This document shows positions 1 to 8,217 of a stretch of DNA of 13,887 nucleotides, in pieces. The notes below the pieces were generated by a model. The model saw only the letters and a list, made by a program, of their open reading frames with translations. It did not search any database and was not told the origin of the DNA. Within the stretch, counting starts at the first letter, position 1; each line of letters opens with the position of its first letter. The translations under genes and the position numbers were made by a program. Source of the stretch: Cytauxzoon felis (Eukaryota > Apicomplexa > Aconoidasida > Piroplasmida > Theileriidae). The stretch spans positions 1 to 13,887 of the forward strand of contig JAIQCW010000341.1 of NCBI GenBank assembly GCA_020283715.1. Direction: 5' to 3'.

Positions 1-1985
1 ATAATGAATGCTGTATAAATAAGTTGAAGGAATCCGCAACTAATGGTATTACAAATGACTGTATTAAAGAGTTATTGAATACTCTGAACGTTCAAGATTG
101 TAAATGTTGTTCCAGTGATGAAACTTCCCACATGCAAACATTCGTAACTACCTCCATAGAATCTCTAAAGGCATCAGGGAAGCAGTTGATAAAGGAGATA
201 GAGAAGGTTTCATTAAGTGACAATGAAAATACAATTGAAAATGTAAAATTGTTAAAGGAATATACGCATCAAGTCCTGTGGTTTTTAATCTCTTATGTTG
301 CAGTGGAAGAATATATTTTAATATGCACATGGTTGTGTAGACTTAAAGAGTATTTGTGTAAGATTCTTGAATGTGTGAAGAGTCAGGAGAATAGTCCATG
401 TAAACAGTGTTGCGAACATTTAAAAGGCACTGAGAATAAGGAGAATTGTATTTGTAGGATATTATGTAATATTATCTGTCTACTTGTAAAATCTATAAAG
501 AGGTTACATGAACATAAAAGGGAGATTATTTTAAGGAAGAATGAACCTACTGCTGCTGATTGTAAATGTGAATGTTGTACTCAAACCGCTGGAGCCAATA
601 CAACGTGCAAACATACATGTGTTGCCAGCAGTAGTATTGGAGTGATATCTGAAGGCTTCACTGTATCTACGAAATCTTTGGATAATATAAGGTCGACGAT
701 TCTCATATTTTATGGTATGGAGAAGATAATTGAAAAGTGTAAGGAATTGAAATGCACTGATAACAAATGCACATGTGGCACTAAGCCTGAAAACTATGCA
801 GAATGTCTATCATTATATTCAGTATGTTATAATATCCTGGTGGATCTTTCATCAATGAAGGACGGTACTCTACCCATGGCCGTCATATGGTTATCCAATT
901 GCTTGAGGTTTCTCAATAAGAATGATAGATCTTCTTTGAGTATGGATAACAATTATAGATGCCGCCAATCTAGGTATGCAAATGAATCTAGTTGTAATAT
1001 GGATAAGGTTAATACGTTGAAGAGTAAATATGAGGAGATGATTGGAAAGGCTAAGGAATTGAAGGATCTTGACGATGTAAAGAGTGAAAATGGTTGTAAA
1101 GATATTACTACATCATGTCCTAATACTGGAAGTTTAAGTACTTGTGGAAGCAGTACAACTGAACAAGGATGTAAATGTCAAGAAGGCCAGTGCCAATGCC
1201 AAACTTCCGCTAGTAGTACAACTGACGATAAAAATGTCTTCAAGAAATTATGCGAAATTATGTGTTGTAATAAGGATACTGGAGGTAACGGATGTAGTTG
1301 TAGTAATGGTAGCGCTAAGAATTGTCAATCTATATCCATATTTTGTGAGGAAGTTAATAATTTCACCGCATTAGTGAAGGAGGTTAAAAATGGAACAACA
1401 ACCTCTACATCTACTCCTCCGACATGTGAATGTACTAAGGAAAAGAATTGCGAATCCTGTAAAACCCGTCGCTTCATTAAACTCGTTGAGGAGTATACGA
1501 AGGGGTTGAAGAATCATGAGTGCAAGAGCGAGAACGGGTGCGAGTGTTGCAACGGTAAAAAAGAAAACTGCTTAAAGGATCAAAATGAACATTGTGGAAT
1601 CTCTAATATTATGAAATATTTTTTCGGTTGTAAGGATTGTAAATGCTTGGATGCGCCTGCAGCTAGTGGGACGAATGGTGATAATGGACAACATAAGGCT
1701 GAAATAAAAGACGGGGATAAATTATGTAAATGCTTAGTGAAGGTATTAGGAGGAGTTGCAAAAAATTTAGGGATATGTGAGCAGAATGGTGAGAATAATC
1801 TGAAATGTCCTTGTTCTTGTGCTCCCCCTACCGCTTCCGCTTCCTGCAATTGTTTGAAGAAGTGTTGTGAATCCACTAACTGTACGTGTCCTTGTAAGAA
1901 TGAAGGTCCAAATTCTCCTGTTACATCACCTATTTACATCTCCACACATTACACACTACACATCATCACCTGTCTATCACTGTAA
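1..1985 (+). CDS. Cys/Lys-rich variant-surface-antigen-like protein, 5'-partial
   Basis: The frame is open from the left edge (first full codon at 3) to a stop at 1983-1985, about 660 residues. The TTG at 24 is not a credible start, so the beginning lies outside the window. The protein is dominated by Cys clusters such as CKCC, CECC, CKCECC and CPCSC, with many Lys and Glu and amphipathic stretches between them; Thr/Ser-rich linkers occur near codons at 1390-1430. I see no membrane anchor. This composition recalls the Cys-Lys-rich domains of babesial VESA1-type antigens, but I do not recognise a specific family member, so that link is inference. The last 30 or so residues lose the Cys pattern. 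Possible splice donors (GTACGT at 1882, GTAAGA at 1894) suggest the real exon may end near there, with an anchor exon missing or unrecognised. A paralogous fragment lies on the other strand at 6425-6946. Confidence 0.6.
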   Translation, partial: NECCINKLKESATNGITNDCIKELLNTLNVQDCKCCSSDETSHMQTFVTTSIESLKASGKQLIKEIEKVSLSDNENTIENVKLLKEYTHQVLWFLISYVAVEEYILICTWLCRLKEYLCKILECVKSQENSPCKQCCEHLKGTENKENCICRILCNIICLLVKSIKRLHEHKREIILRKNEPTAADCKCECCTQTAGANTTCKHTCVASSSIGVISEGFTVSTKSLDNIRSTILIFYGMEKIIEKCKELKCTDNKCTCGTKPENYAECLSLYSVCYNILVDLSSMKDGTLPMAVIWLSNCLRFLNKNDRSSLSMDNNYRCRQSRYANESSCNMDKVNTLKSKYEEMIGKAKELKDLDDVKSENGCKDITTSCPNTGSLSTCGSSTTEQGCKCQEGQCQCQTSASSTTDDKNVFKKLCEIMCCNKDTGGNGCSCSNGSAKNCQSISIFCEEVNNFTALVKEVKNGTTTSTSTPPTCECTKEKNCESCKTRRFIKLVEEYTKGLKNHECKSENGCECCNGKKENCLKDQNEHCGISNIMKYFFGCKDCKCLDAPAASGTNGDNGQHKAEIKDGDKLCKCLVKVLGGVAKNLGICEQNGENNLKCPCSCAPPTASASCNCLKKCCESTNCTCPCKNEGPNSPVTSPIYISTHYTLHIITCLSL

Positions 1986-2161
1986 TTCACATAAATATCT
2001 CACACACTCATAGCGTTAAATAAAAATTTTCCAACATTCTATAGTCCCCCAATACACATTTATCCATAAAACTAATTGTATCTATAAATCTATGACCTAC
2101 GATACAATAACTCATAAGTTGTACACTTCTACTCTTACACCTAATGTCCAACCCAATACAT

Positions 2162-2364
2162 ATTGTCCTCCACCTTCCATTGTCTTGCAGACGGCCTTCT
2201 CTATTTACATCCCCCTCCGCTTCCCTGAGATCAGCTGCGGGTGTTCCACTTCCACTCGAGGTCCAATCACTATACTTCTGCCACGATCTACGGGAGCGAC
2301 TTTACCGTTTACGGGGAGGTAATTGGAGGAGCTGTCTGCAAGACAATGGAAGGTGGAGGACAAT
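2162..2364. repeat. Fold-back repeat with 31-bp perfect terminal inverted arms (R1)
   Basis: Positions 2162-2192 and 2334-2364 are exact reverse complements over 31 bp, enclosing 141 bp. Imperfect similarity runs about 20 bp further out on each side. The interior carries two of the family's modules: the GATCTCAGGGAAGCGGAGG module (reverse-complemented, about 2208-2245) and the CCGTTTACGG/GATCTACGGGAG module (2281-2320). It sits between the antigen gene and the 3' end of the peroxiredoxin gene. The rest of 1986-2460 shows no coding signal. Confidence 0.85.
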
Positions 2365-2460
2365 TGGAATATTAGGTGTATTGGAGTAATAGATCTGCGT
2401 GTAAATGTAATGTTTGATGAATTTTAGGGTATAGAAAGAGATTAATGTATGAATATTAAT

Positions 2461-3129
2461 TCATTTCGATGAGAAATGTTTATTCAAGTAGCTCTTTGTT
2501 GATTCGAATGTAGGTTTCAAGCCTTCATTACCTTTCTTCCAATTGACTGGACATACATTACCAGTTTCTTCACTGAATTTAAGGGCATCGAATAGTCTTA
2601 ATGTTTCATCTACTGATCTTCCAAGACCTAAATCTGATACTGTTACATGCCTTACTACAAAATCTTTATCGAAAAAAACTGATGCACGTTGTGAGAAACC
2701 TTCTGGTCTTAATAATCCAAAACTTTTCGATATTTCTTTTGATAAATCTGATGCCAATGGGAATTTAACTAAAGATACACCGCCTTCTTTAACTGATAAA
2801 TCCATCCATGCCTTATGACTAAACGCAGAATCCACTGATACACCTAATAATTTTACATTACGCTCTGTAAATTCATTTAAACGCTCAGAAAATCCTAATA
2901 ATTCTGATGGACATACAAATGTAAAATCTAATGGATAAAATAATAATAATCCATAACTATTCTTAAAATAATCTGTACTAGACAACTCAGTTAATTCATT
3001 ATTAACCACTGCGCTTGTTTTAAATTCTGGAGCCTTCGTACCAACCAGTGATGAAAATGAACTGAAAGCACGTCCTCTAGGCAAATTAATAAACTTTACC
3101 AAATTATTCAACATCATAACAATAATCAA
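2461..3129 (-). CDS. Typical 2-Cys peroxiredoxin, probably organellar
   Basis: A single-exon gene of 222 aa. It reduces peroxides, normally using thioredoxin as electron donor. The peroxidatic Cys is C73 in DFTFVCPSE, the family signature; the resolving Cys is C193 in GNVCPVNWK; the active-site Arg is R148; and GRSVDETLRL matches the family near 170-179. About 25 residues before the core are basic/hydroxylated (NLPRGRAFSSFSSL) and could be a mitochondrial or other organelle targeting peptide (inference). Two features linked to over-oxidation sensitivity in eukaryotic enzymes are altered: the GGLG loop reads GGVS, and the C-terminal YF motif is HF. Met5 or Met6 could also be the start. The gene ends about 95 bp from repeat R1 and begins 123 bp downstream of the next minus-strand gene's stop. 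Confidence 0.93.
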   Translation of the reverse strand: MIIVMMLNNLVKFINLPRGRAFSSFSSLVGTKAPEFKTSAVVNNELTELSSTDYFKNSYGLLLFYPLDFTFVCPSELLGFSERLNEFTERNVKLLGVSVDSAFSHKAWMDLSVKEGGVSLVKFPLASDLSKEISKSFGLLRPEGFSQRASVFFDKDFVVRHVTVSDLGLGRSVDETLRLFDALKFSEETGNVCPVNWKKGNEGLKPTFESTKSYLNKHFSSK

Positions 3130-3252
3130 GAGCCAAGTATTGAATTATTCAATATGAAAACTAAACTCAAACATGTAGTGCGGCATACACCGACAATCAA
3201 TTTTAATGTCTAGTCTATATATTTTTAAAATAAATTAACATAAATTTAATTA

Positions 3253-5084
3253 TTATATCTCTATATCATAAGCATTGTCCTTGTTAAACCTCCAAGATTC
3301 CTGCTGACGCAAATACTCATTGCCAAAACCAGCCTATATATCATATGTATTACAACCTCTATCTTCTAATACATCTAATATTCCACTCGCCACCCCACCT
3401 GAGGTCTTCATCCTGCCGTCAGCTCTCCACATGAGGTCACCTCTACCATTCCACTCGCCGTGGAGGCCTCTTCCAATTACCTATCTCTAAAGAGTATAGC
3501 CACTCCCGGAGATCGTGGCCGAAGTATAGTCATTGGACCTCAAGTGGAACCCGTAGCTGATCTCAGGGAAGCGGAGGGGGAAGTAAATAGAGAAGCTGAC
3601 GGCAGGACTGGACCTCGAGTGGAGAGCTCTCTGCAAGAGGATAGTAAGATTGTAACCTCGAGTGGAGAGCTCTCTGCAAGAGGATAGTAAGATTGTAACC
3701 TCAAGTGGATTTGTAACTATATTTCTTTGGGTATAACTTACGATTCCTCCGAAAAGTATACCGATAGGATATGTGTATGATTCTTCTTTCATGAGTGCGA
3801 GTTTGATATGGTATGCGACTTCATCTTCAAGGTCTAGGAATCCAAAGGTGAATCCGAAGATAGCACCCATTGAAATTGCGATTGCAAGTATTAAATGAAT
3901 CTAAAAATGAATGGGGATAAAATATTTTATTGATTAAATTTACCTGTGATTTAGATTCAACTAAAGGTTTAGCTACTGATGTTTCAAGCATTGATATAAA
4001 ATAATTAATTAAATCAACAATAGTAAATGTCAATGCAAACGATATCGATACACCCAATAATGTATACATTAATGTCTTTATTATAAATGGCAAATGAATA
4101 AACCAATTATGCCTCAAGAAAAAACATAAAACACCAGAACCAACAATCTATATAATAATAATACAATTATTAATCAATCAATATCTTCTACACCCGAAGT
4201 CCAATAACTACCCTCCACTCACCGTTCAACCTCTCTTCGTCCTGCCGTCAGCTTCCTTTTAGTTATCCCTCCAGCTCCCGTAGATCGCCTCCGGGTTCCA
4301 CTTGAGGTTAATTACTAATCTCGTCGAGATACGACTAAAGTGACGAAATCTATGTTTGTAGAGATATCTCAATGAATTCAACTAAGATTCCAATGGAAAT
4401 AAGTAAACTCAATACAATCATCAAATTCCTTTTCAATGAAGTATTGACATCTGAAATACATCCAATACTCATTGAGTAATCTTCAGTAGTTTCCCCAAAA
4501 ATTCAGGATTTCCTTCAATTTTGGAGGTAAAAAATGAAGAAGTGGAAGTCAGTGATTGGACCTCAAGTGGAATACCCGTAGCTGATCTCAGGGAAGCGGA
4601 GGGGGAAGTAATTAGAAGAGCTGTCTGCAAGACGACCTCAGGTGGAGCTGCAAGACAAAGTAAAGGTGGATTGTATTTGGGTTGGAGATCAGAAATTGGT
4701 TGTTACATTTTAAGTTGGTTTGGAAACGAACCATTAATCCGAATAATCTTAGATAGTGTTTTTGATTTGGGTCTGTATGGCTGGTTGGTGAATTGAGTCT
4801 CCAAAGTATAACGATGCCGATAATAAAGAATGTGATTCCAAAGTACTGGATGTTGTAATTTTTGAATGTATGTATATAAAACATACGGTTGTAAAAAAGG
4901 GTGAGATTGATAATTCAACGAGTGCGCAGTTGACGATGAGTGAGCATATGGCGCCTATAATGGAGCCGAGTATTGTACTGATACCGGCACTAATTGGTGT
5001 TAATTTAGATAATGGTAATTCATTATCAAATAATTGTAATGTTTTATTTACTTTAGTATAACTTAAACCTAAATCTGGCTTCAT
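3253..5084 (-). CDS. Six-exon multipass membrane protein, unrecognised
   Basis: Exons in reading order: 5084-4887, 4845-4707, 4480-4383, 4147-3944, 3900-3742, 3333-3253. They join in frame to about 292 aa ending NAYDIEI. Introns 1 (4846-4886, donor GTATGT) and 4 (3901-3943) are 41-43 nt. Introns 2 (4481-4706), 3 (4148-4382) and 5 (3334-3741, donor GTAAGT) are 226, 235 and 408 nt, and each contains a repeat cluster. Hydrophobic segments suggest about six membrane spans: ISTILGSIIGAICSLIV, FGITFFIIGIVILW, the exon 3/4 junction, YTLLGVSISFALTF, LILAIAISMGAIFGF and YPIGILFGGIAGF. Exon 3 is the weakest part: its acceptor is poor, and it could instead end at 4416 (donor GTATTG), giving 281 aa; both options keep phase. 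I do not recognise the family. Confidence 0.72.
3380..3713. repeat. Palindromic repeat cluster inside intron 5 of the membrane-protein gene (R2)
   Basis: The left part is in reverse orientation (CCACCTGAGGTC, CCTGCCGTCAGC). It is followed by the TTACCTATCTCTAAAGAG/CTCCCGGAGATCGTGGC module and then the forward CTGATCTCAGGGAAGCGGAG module, CTGACGGCAGGAC and CCTCGAGTGG, so the cluster ends are roughly inverted. Near its right end a 43-bp unit (3613-3655) is repeated exactly (3656-3698), with a third start at 3699. The whole cluster lies between a GTAAGT donor (3741) and a TATAG acceptor (3334) on the minus strand. Confidence 0.85.
3613..3698. repeat. Two exact tandem copies of a 43-bp unit
   Basis: 3613-3655 and 3656-3698 are identical. 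Each starts CCTCGAGTGGAGAGCTCT and contains the palindrome CTCTGCAAGAG. Identity between neighbours implies a recent duplication inside the intronic repeat cluster. Confidence 0.9.
4191..4309. repeat. Palindromic repeat cluster inside intron 3 of the membrane-protein gene (R3)
   Basis: A compact, somewhat degenerate cluster. It holds CCTCCACTCACCG, CGTCCTGCCGTCAGC, a reverse-complemented CTCCCGTAGATCG module and CCACTTGAGGT. It is richer in GC than the AT-rich exons on either side and falls between the exon 3 donor (4382 or 4415) and the TATAG acceptor at 4148. Confidence 0.8.
4541..4670. repeat. Palindromic repeat cluster inside intron 2 of the membrane-protein gene (R4)
   Basis: Contains AGTGGAAGTCAGTGATTGG, CCTCAAGTGG, CGTAGCTGATCTCAGGGAAG, GTCTGCAAGAC (4623-4633) and CCTCAGGTGG. 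On the plus strand it keeps open the same frame (PVADLREAEGEV) seen in other clusters. It is bounded by the exon 2 donor at 4706 and the exon 3 acceptor at 4481 on the minus strand. Confidence 0.82.
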
Positions 5085-5220
5085 TATTTATAATAAAATA
5101 TATAATAGTCCACACACTATATATAAAATCAACACCATCTAATAAATAATAGACGATTATTTATAATAAAATTAATTTATATATATAAAAATATATATAA
5201 TATAAAATTAAATATTAATA

Positions 5221-5904
5221 TTATAATGAATTTATTTCTGTATTAATTTTCTTTAATTCTAATGAATACTCTATTAATTGTTCCATTAGATATTTGATCC
5301 TACCCTTTGTCTATATAAAATTTTAAATATAAATATAAAATTATATATCCTTTTATTCAATCTATAGATTATATAAACTTACTTCATCATTATTAACTGT
5401 TACCTTATCTTCATTCAACTTCTCTTGTGCAATCTCATCTTCTGCATTCTCCTATTAATGTATATCATATATTTATTAATCAAACTATACCTCTTGTATA
5501 GATTCTTTAATGCCAATGTCTATTAATGTCATTAGATTTCTTTAATATAAAAAAAATACCTTCAGCATCCTCTAACATCTCTTCTTCTTCCTTTTCTCTA
5601 TTGAAATATATATATATTGTTCAAGAGTGAATTAAAATATGTACAACTATACCTTTTCTCAGCTTCATTCAACTATAATTTGTAATTTATAAAGAGTCAT
5701 TATATTATTTAATAAACTTACATCTTCATCAATTTCATCCTCAACAACTTCATCATTTCCTACAACATCATCTGTATCATCTTCATCTTCATGTGTATTA
5801 TCATGTGATCCATGTGTAAAGGATAACACCGGCTTATACTCATAAACATTTATATAAATATATAAAACAAATATATAAATTACAATATAAATTACATTAG
5901 ACAT
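5221..5904 (-). CDS. Small acidic secretory-type protein in six exons
   Basis: Exons in reading order: 5904-5722, 5672-5653, 5597-5560, 5519-5491, 5451-5383, 5310-5221. Introns are 49, 55, 40, 39 and 72 nt, all GT-AG with TATAG or AATAG acceptors. The joined frame is 142 aa and ends at TAA (5221-5223), which supports every junction. The first 20 residues (MSNVIYIVIYIFVLYIYINV) form a hydrophobic signal peptide or anchor. Residues about 38-62 are almost all Asp/Glu, followed by a Glu/Lys-rich stretch likely to be helical and a C-terminal amphipathic segment. Three internal exons are only 20, 38 and 29 nt. I do not recognise a family; an ER or exported role is inferred from the leader alone. 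Confidence 0.85.
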
Positions 5905-5989
5905 TAATAATTTTTATACTCTTTAAAAATTTGAAAGGTTAACATTATATTTTAAACAACAATAATATATGTGGTGTGTAGAAATACAA

Positions 5990-7455
5990 TCAACGCTTCA
6001 TATATGAAGAATCATCAGCAACAATTTTATATAAAATACTATTAAAATCATTCCTCATAAATAATTTAGATAACATCTTCTGTGAAAATGATGAATCTAT
6101 ACCACGTTTCATCAATGTAGGACTAAACCATGTCTGTATACCAATGTAACCATACCTATCCAATAAACCATCACTCAACTTCAATACCCTAGATGTACCA
6201 TAACCTATAATATATTATTATTAATAACAAAATAGTATAATTTGCTAGAAGGAATGTAATGAGTTAGAAGAAGTGTGAATGAGATGTTGTCTACTCCACT
6301 CGAAATCAAATTACTATTTTCCACTTTGTATTCCCACTTGAAGTCTTATCCACTTCTGTTCCACTCGCCGTGGAGGCCTTCTGTGTTTACTTCCCCCTTC
6401 GCTTCCCTGAGATCAGCTACGGGTGTTGTTAGAAGAAGTGGAAGCGGAAGCACAAGAACAAGGACATTTCAGATCCCCCTCACCATTACATATCTGTAAA
6501 TTTTGCGCCACTGTTTTAAATACTTTCACTAAGCATTTACATAATTTATCCGTGTCTTGTAACGCAGCCGTATGTCCATCACTAGCATTCCCATTAGTTG
6601 CAGGCACGCCCACGCAATTACAACTGTTACAACCGAAGAAATATTTCATTACATGACTTATACCACATGTGTTTCCATCCTTTAGGCAGTTTTCTTCTTT
6701 TTTGTCAGTACAACATTTGCACTCATAAAATTTTGGATTGGATTCTTGAGAAGTTTGTTTTGTTCCTTGGCCATTCTCTTGCTTACCATTCCCAGAAATT
6801 AAATCAGTAAACAAGGATACAAACCCTTTACCAACTTCTTGGACTAAATTACTGATTGCCGTGCCCAGCGGTGGTACATTACAAAAACATTCATGTTTCA
6901 TATCCAACTCATTCGTATACTCCTCAACTAGTCTGAAGTAAACAAGCATACCCGAGAACGATCTATGGGAGTTTGAGGGGGAAATAAATAGAGGAGCCGC
7001 CACGGCGAGTGGAGAAGTCAGTGATTGGACCTCAAGTGTAACCTGGAAGCGATCTATGGGAGCTGTAAGGGGAGGTAAATAGAAGAGCTGTCTGCAAGAC
7101 AAGGAGAGGCGGATGTAACCTCAGGTAGAGAAAATAGTGATTATACTTCGAGTATAGGAAATTTTTTATATTAGGTATTATAGATGTGTATATGATTACC
7201 TTCTTGTGTTTGTAGATATCTGGTGAGGCATTTGATATTTTTTTCGAATATATCTTGTTTATTTGTATCGACATCATAGAAATTAAGGAATGCATAATCT
7301 TTTTGTTGAAAGATGGGATGTATTTCCCATATTCTATCAGGGTCTGGATTAGAGAATCCGTATGTGAGTATGAATCCTAATGTGAATGTAACTAATCGAT
7401 TAATGAATCTTCTAGTGAATATAATACCATGAAAATTTCTAATAGTTTGTAGCAT
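5990..7455 (-). CDS. Two-exon protein of about 156 aa with a 995-nt intron hosting an antigen fragment
   Basis: Exon 1 is 7455-7200, starting MLQTIRNFHGIIFTRRF. Exon 2 is 6204-5990, ending DDSSYMKR. The donor GTAATC at 7199 and acceptor TTATAG ending at 6205 join in phase 1 to give QEGYGTSRVLKL. Exon 2 has no ATG near its start, so it needs an upstream exon, which supports the join. The N-terminus is basic with a following hydrophobic stretch (LVTFTLGFILTYGF), compatible with a membrane or mitochondrial protein; I do not recognise it. The intron holds repeat cluster 6292-6427, an antigen-gene fragment at 6425-6946 and repeat cluster 6947-7155. The gene is divergent from the ferredoxin gene, with 144 bp between the start codons. 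An undetected small middle exon cannot be excluded. Confidence 0.72.
6292..6427. repeat. Palindromic repeat cluster on the left of the intronic antigen fragment (R5a)
   Basis: Reverse-orientation modules: CCACTCGCCGTGGAGGCC (6361-6378), TTACTTCCCCCTTCGC and CTTCCCTGAGATCAGCTACG. The inner edge is shared with the antigen fragment, whose frame ends at a TGA (6415-6413) formed by the CTGATC module of the repeat. Confidence 0.82.
6425..6946 (-). pseudogene. Cys-rich antigen gene fragment, nested in an intron
   Basis: Read on the minus strand, this stretch encodes RLVEEYTNEL, then HECFCNV, CKCCTDKKEENCLKDGN, CGISHVMKYFFGCNSCNC, DTDKLCKCLVKVF and LKCPCSCAS. Each block has a collinear match in the C-terminal third of the antigen gene at 1-1985 (LVEEYTKGL, ENCLKDQNEHCGIS, MKYFFGC, DKLCKCLVKVL, LKCPCSCA). 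It lacks the upstream two-thirds and the downstream Cys block. The frame is intact but ends T-R-S-stop within repeat sequence. A TTTACTTCAG sequence just before the homology (ending 6933) looks like a retained splice acceptor. It is probably a gene remnant or donor cassette rather than an expressed gene. Confidence 0.75.
6947..7155. repeat. Palindromic repeat cluster on the right of the intronic antigen fragment (R5b)
   Basis: Contains two diverged GATCTATGGGAG modules (about 6960 and 7051), CCACGGCGAGTGG (7000-7012), CCTCAAGTG, GTCTGCAAGAC (7090-7100) and CCTCAGGTAG. It begins immediately where similarity to the antigen gene ends and stops about 45 nt before the donor of the host intron. Confidence 0.82.
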
Positions 7456-7599
7456 TGTATTAATGAAGTATATATAATTGATGAAGACGACGAGGATTAG
7501 GAGGATGAAGATATATAGTCCCCCATGGTAGATGATATAATTAAGATTAAATGATATGTATATATAATTTAAATTATAAATGTAGATGATAATAATATA
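7456..7599. promoter_or_regulatory. Bidirectional promoter region between divergent genes
   Basis: Only 144 bp separates the start codons of the minus-strand two-exon gene (7455) and the plus-strand ferredoxin gene (7600), so the upstream elements of both must lie here or overlap. It is AT-rich, with one short GC patch (GTCCCCCATGG near 7519). I see no motif I can name. Confidence 0.5.
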
Positions 7600-8171
7600 A
7601 TGAGATTATTATATAAATTAATAAATTTTAAATTATTCAAGAGACCAAATATTAATTTTTATTTTTATTCATCTATAGTTACACCATCAGAAACTAATAT
7701 GTAATTATTTATTATATCTATACCCTATATATTTATAATATAGAATTAATGTAACATTTATTACTAATGATAATGAAATTAATGTTAAAGTACCTATAGG
7801 TACAACTATACTTGAAGCAGCTCATCAAAATAATATTGAATTAGAAGGTAATTAATAAATTAAATATATAAATCATTAAATTTATTATAGGAGCATGTGA
7901 TGGATGTATGGCATGTTCAACATGTCATATAATATTAGATGATGATGTATATAATTCATTACCAGAACCATCCGAATCTGAATTAGATATGCTCGATCTA
8001 GCACCATGTCTAACACCAACGTATATCTAATTTATAATCATTAATCATACTTATAGATCTAGATTAGGATGCCAAATTATACTCGAACAACAACATAATG
8101 GTATCAAAATCCAACTACCAAAAATTACCAGAAACTTCTATGTCGATGGATATACTCCACAACCACACTAA
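7600..8171 (+). CDS. FDX: Mitochondrial-type [2Fe-2S] ferredoxin (adrenodoxin/Yah1 family)
   Basis: Exons 7600-7700, 7744-7847, 7891-8020 and 8057-8171 join in frame to 149 aa; introns are 43, 43 and 36 nt. In the family this protein carries electrons from ferredoxin reductase for mitochondrial Fe-S cluster assembly. Cluster ligands are C71, C77 and C80 ([12 protein letters not shown]) and C117 (SRLGCQI). The 37-residue gap between the third and fourth ligand equals that of vertebrate adrenodoxin. The acidic partner-binding stretch [11 protein letters not shown] is present. There is an extra Cys at 74 inside the cluster loop and another at 108. The first 30 residues are basic, aromatic and free of acids ([16 protein letters not shown]), as expected for mitochondrial import. 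The intron junctions restore the motif exactly, so the model is strong. Confidence 0.95.
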
Positions 8172-8217
8172 TCTAATATCATACACTATAAATCATATAT
8201 AAATTAATCCAGATTAG

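Noticed and set aside
148..330. Minus-strand open frame opposite the antigen gene
   Set aside because: It is a shadow of the real plus-strand frame, with no homology or signal. The same applies to 1144-1374 and 1580-1876.
2543..2818. Plus-strand open frame opposite the peroxiredoxin gene
   Set aside because: The minus-strand frame has full peroxiredoxin motifs, so this is a complement artefact.
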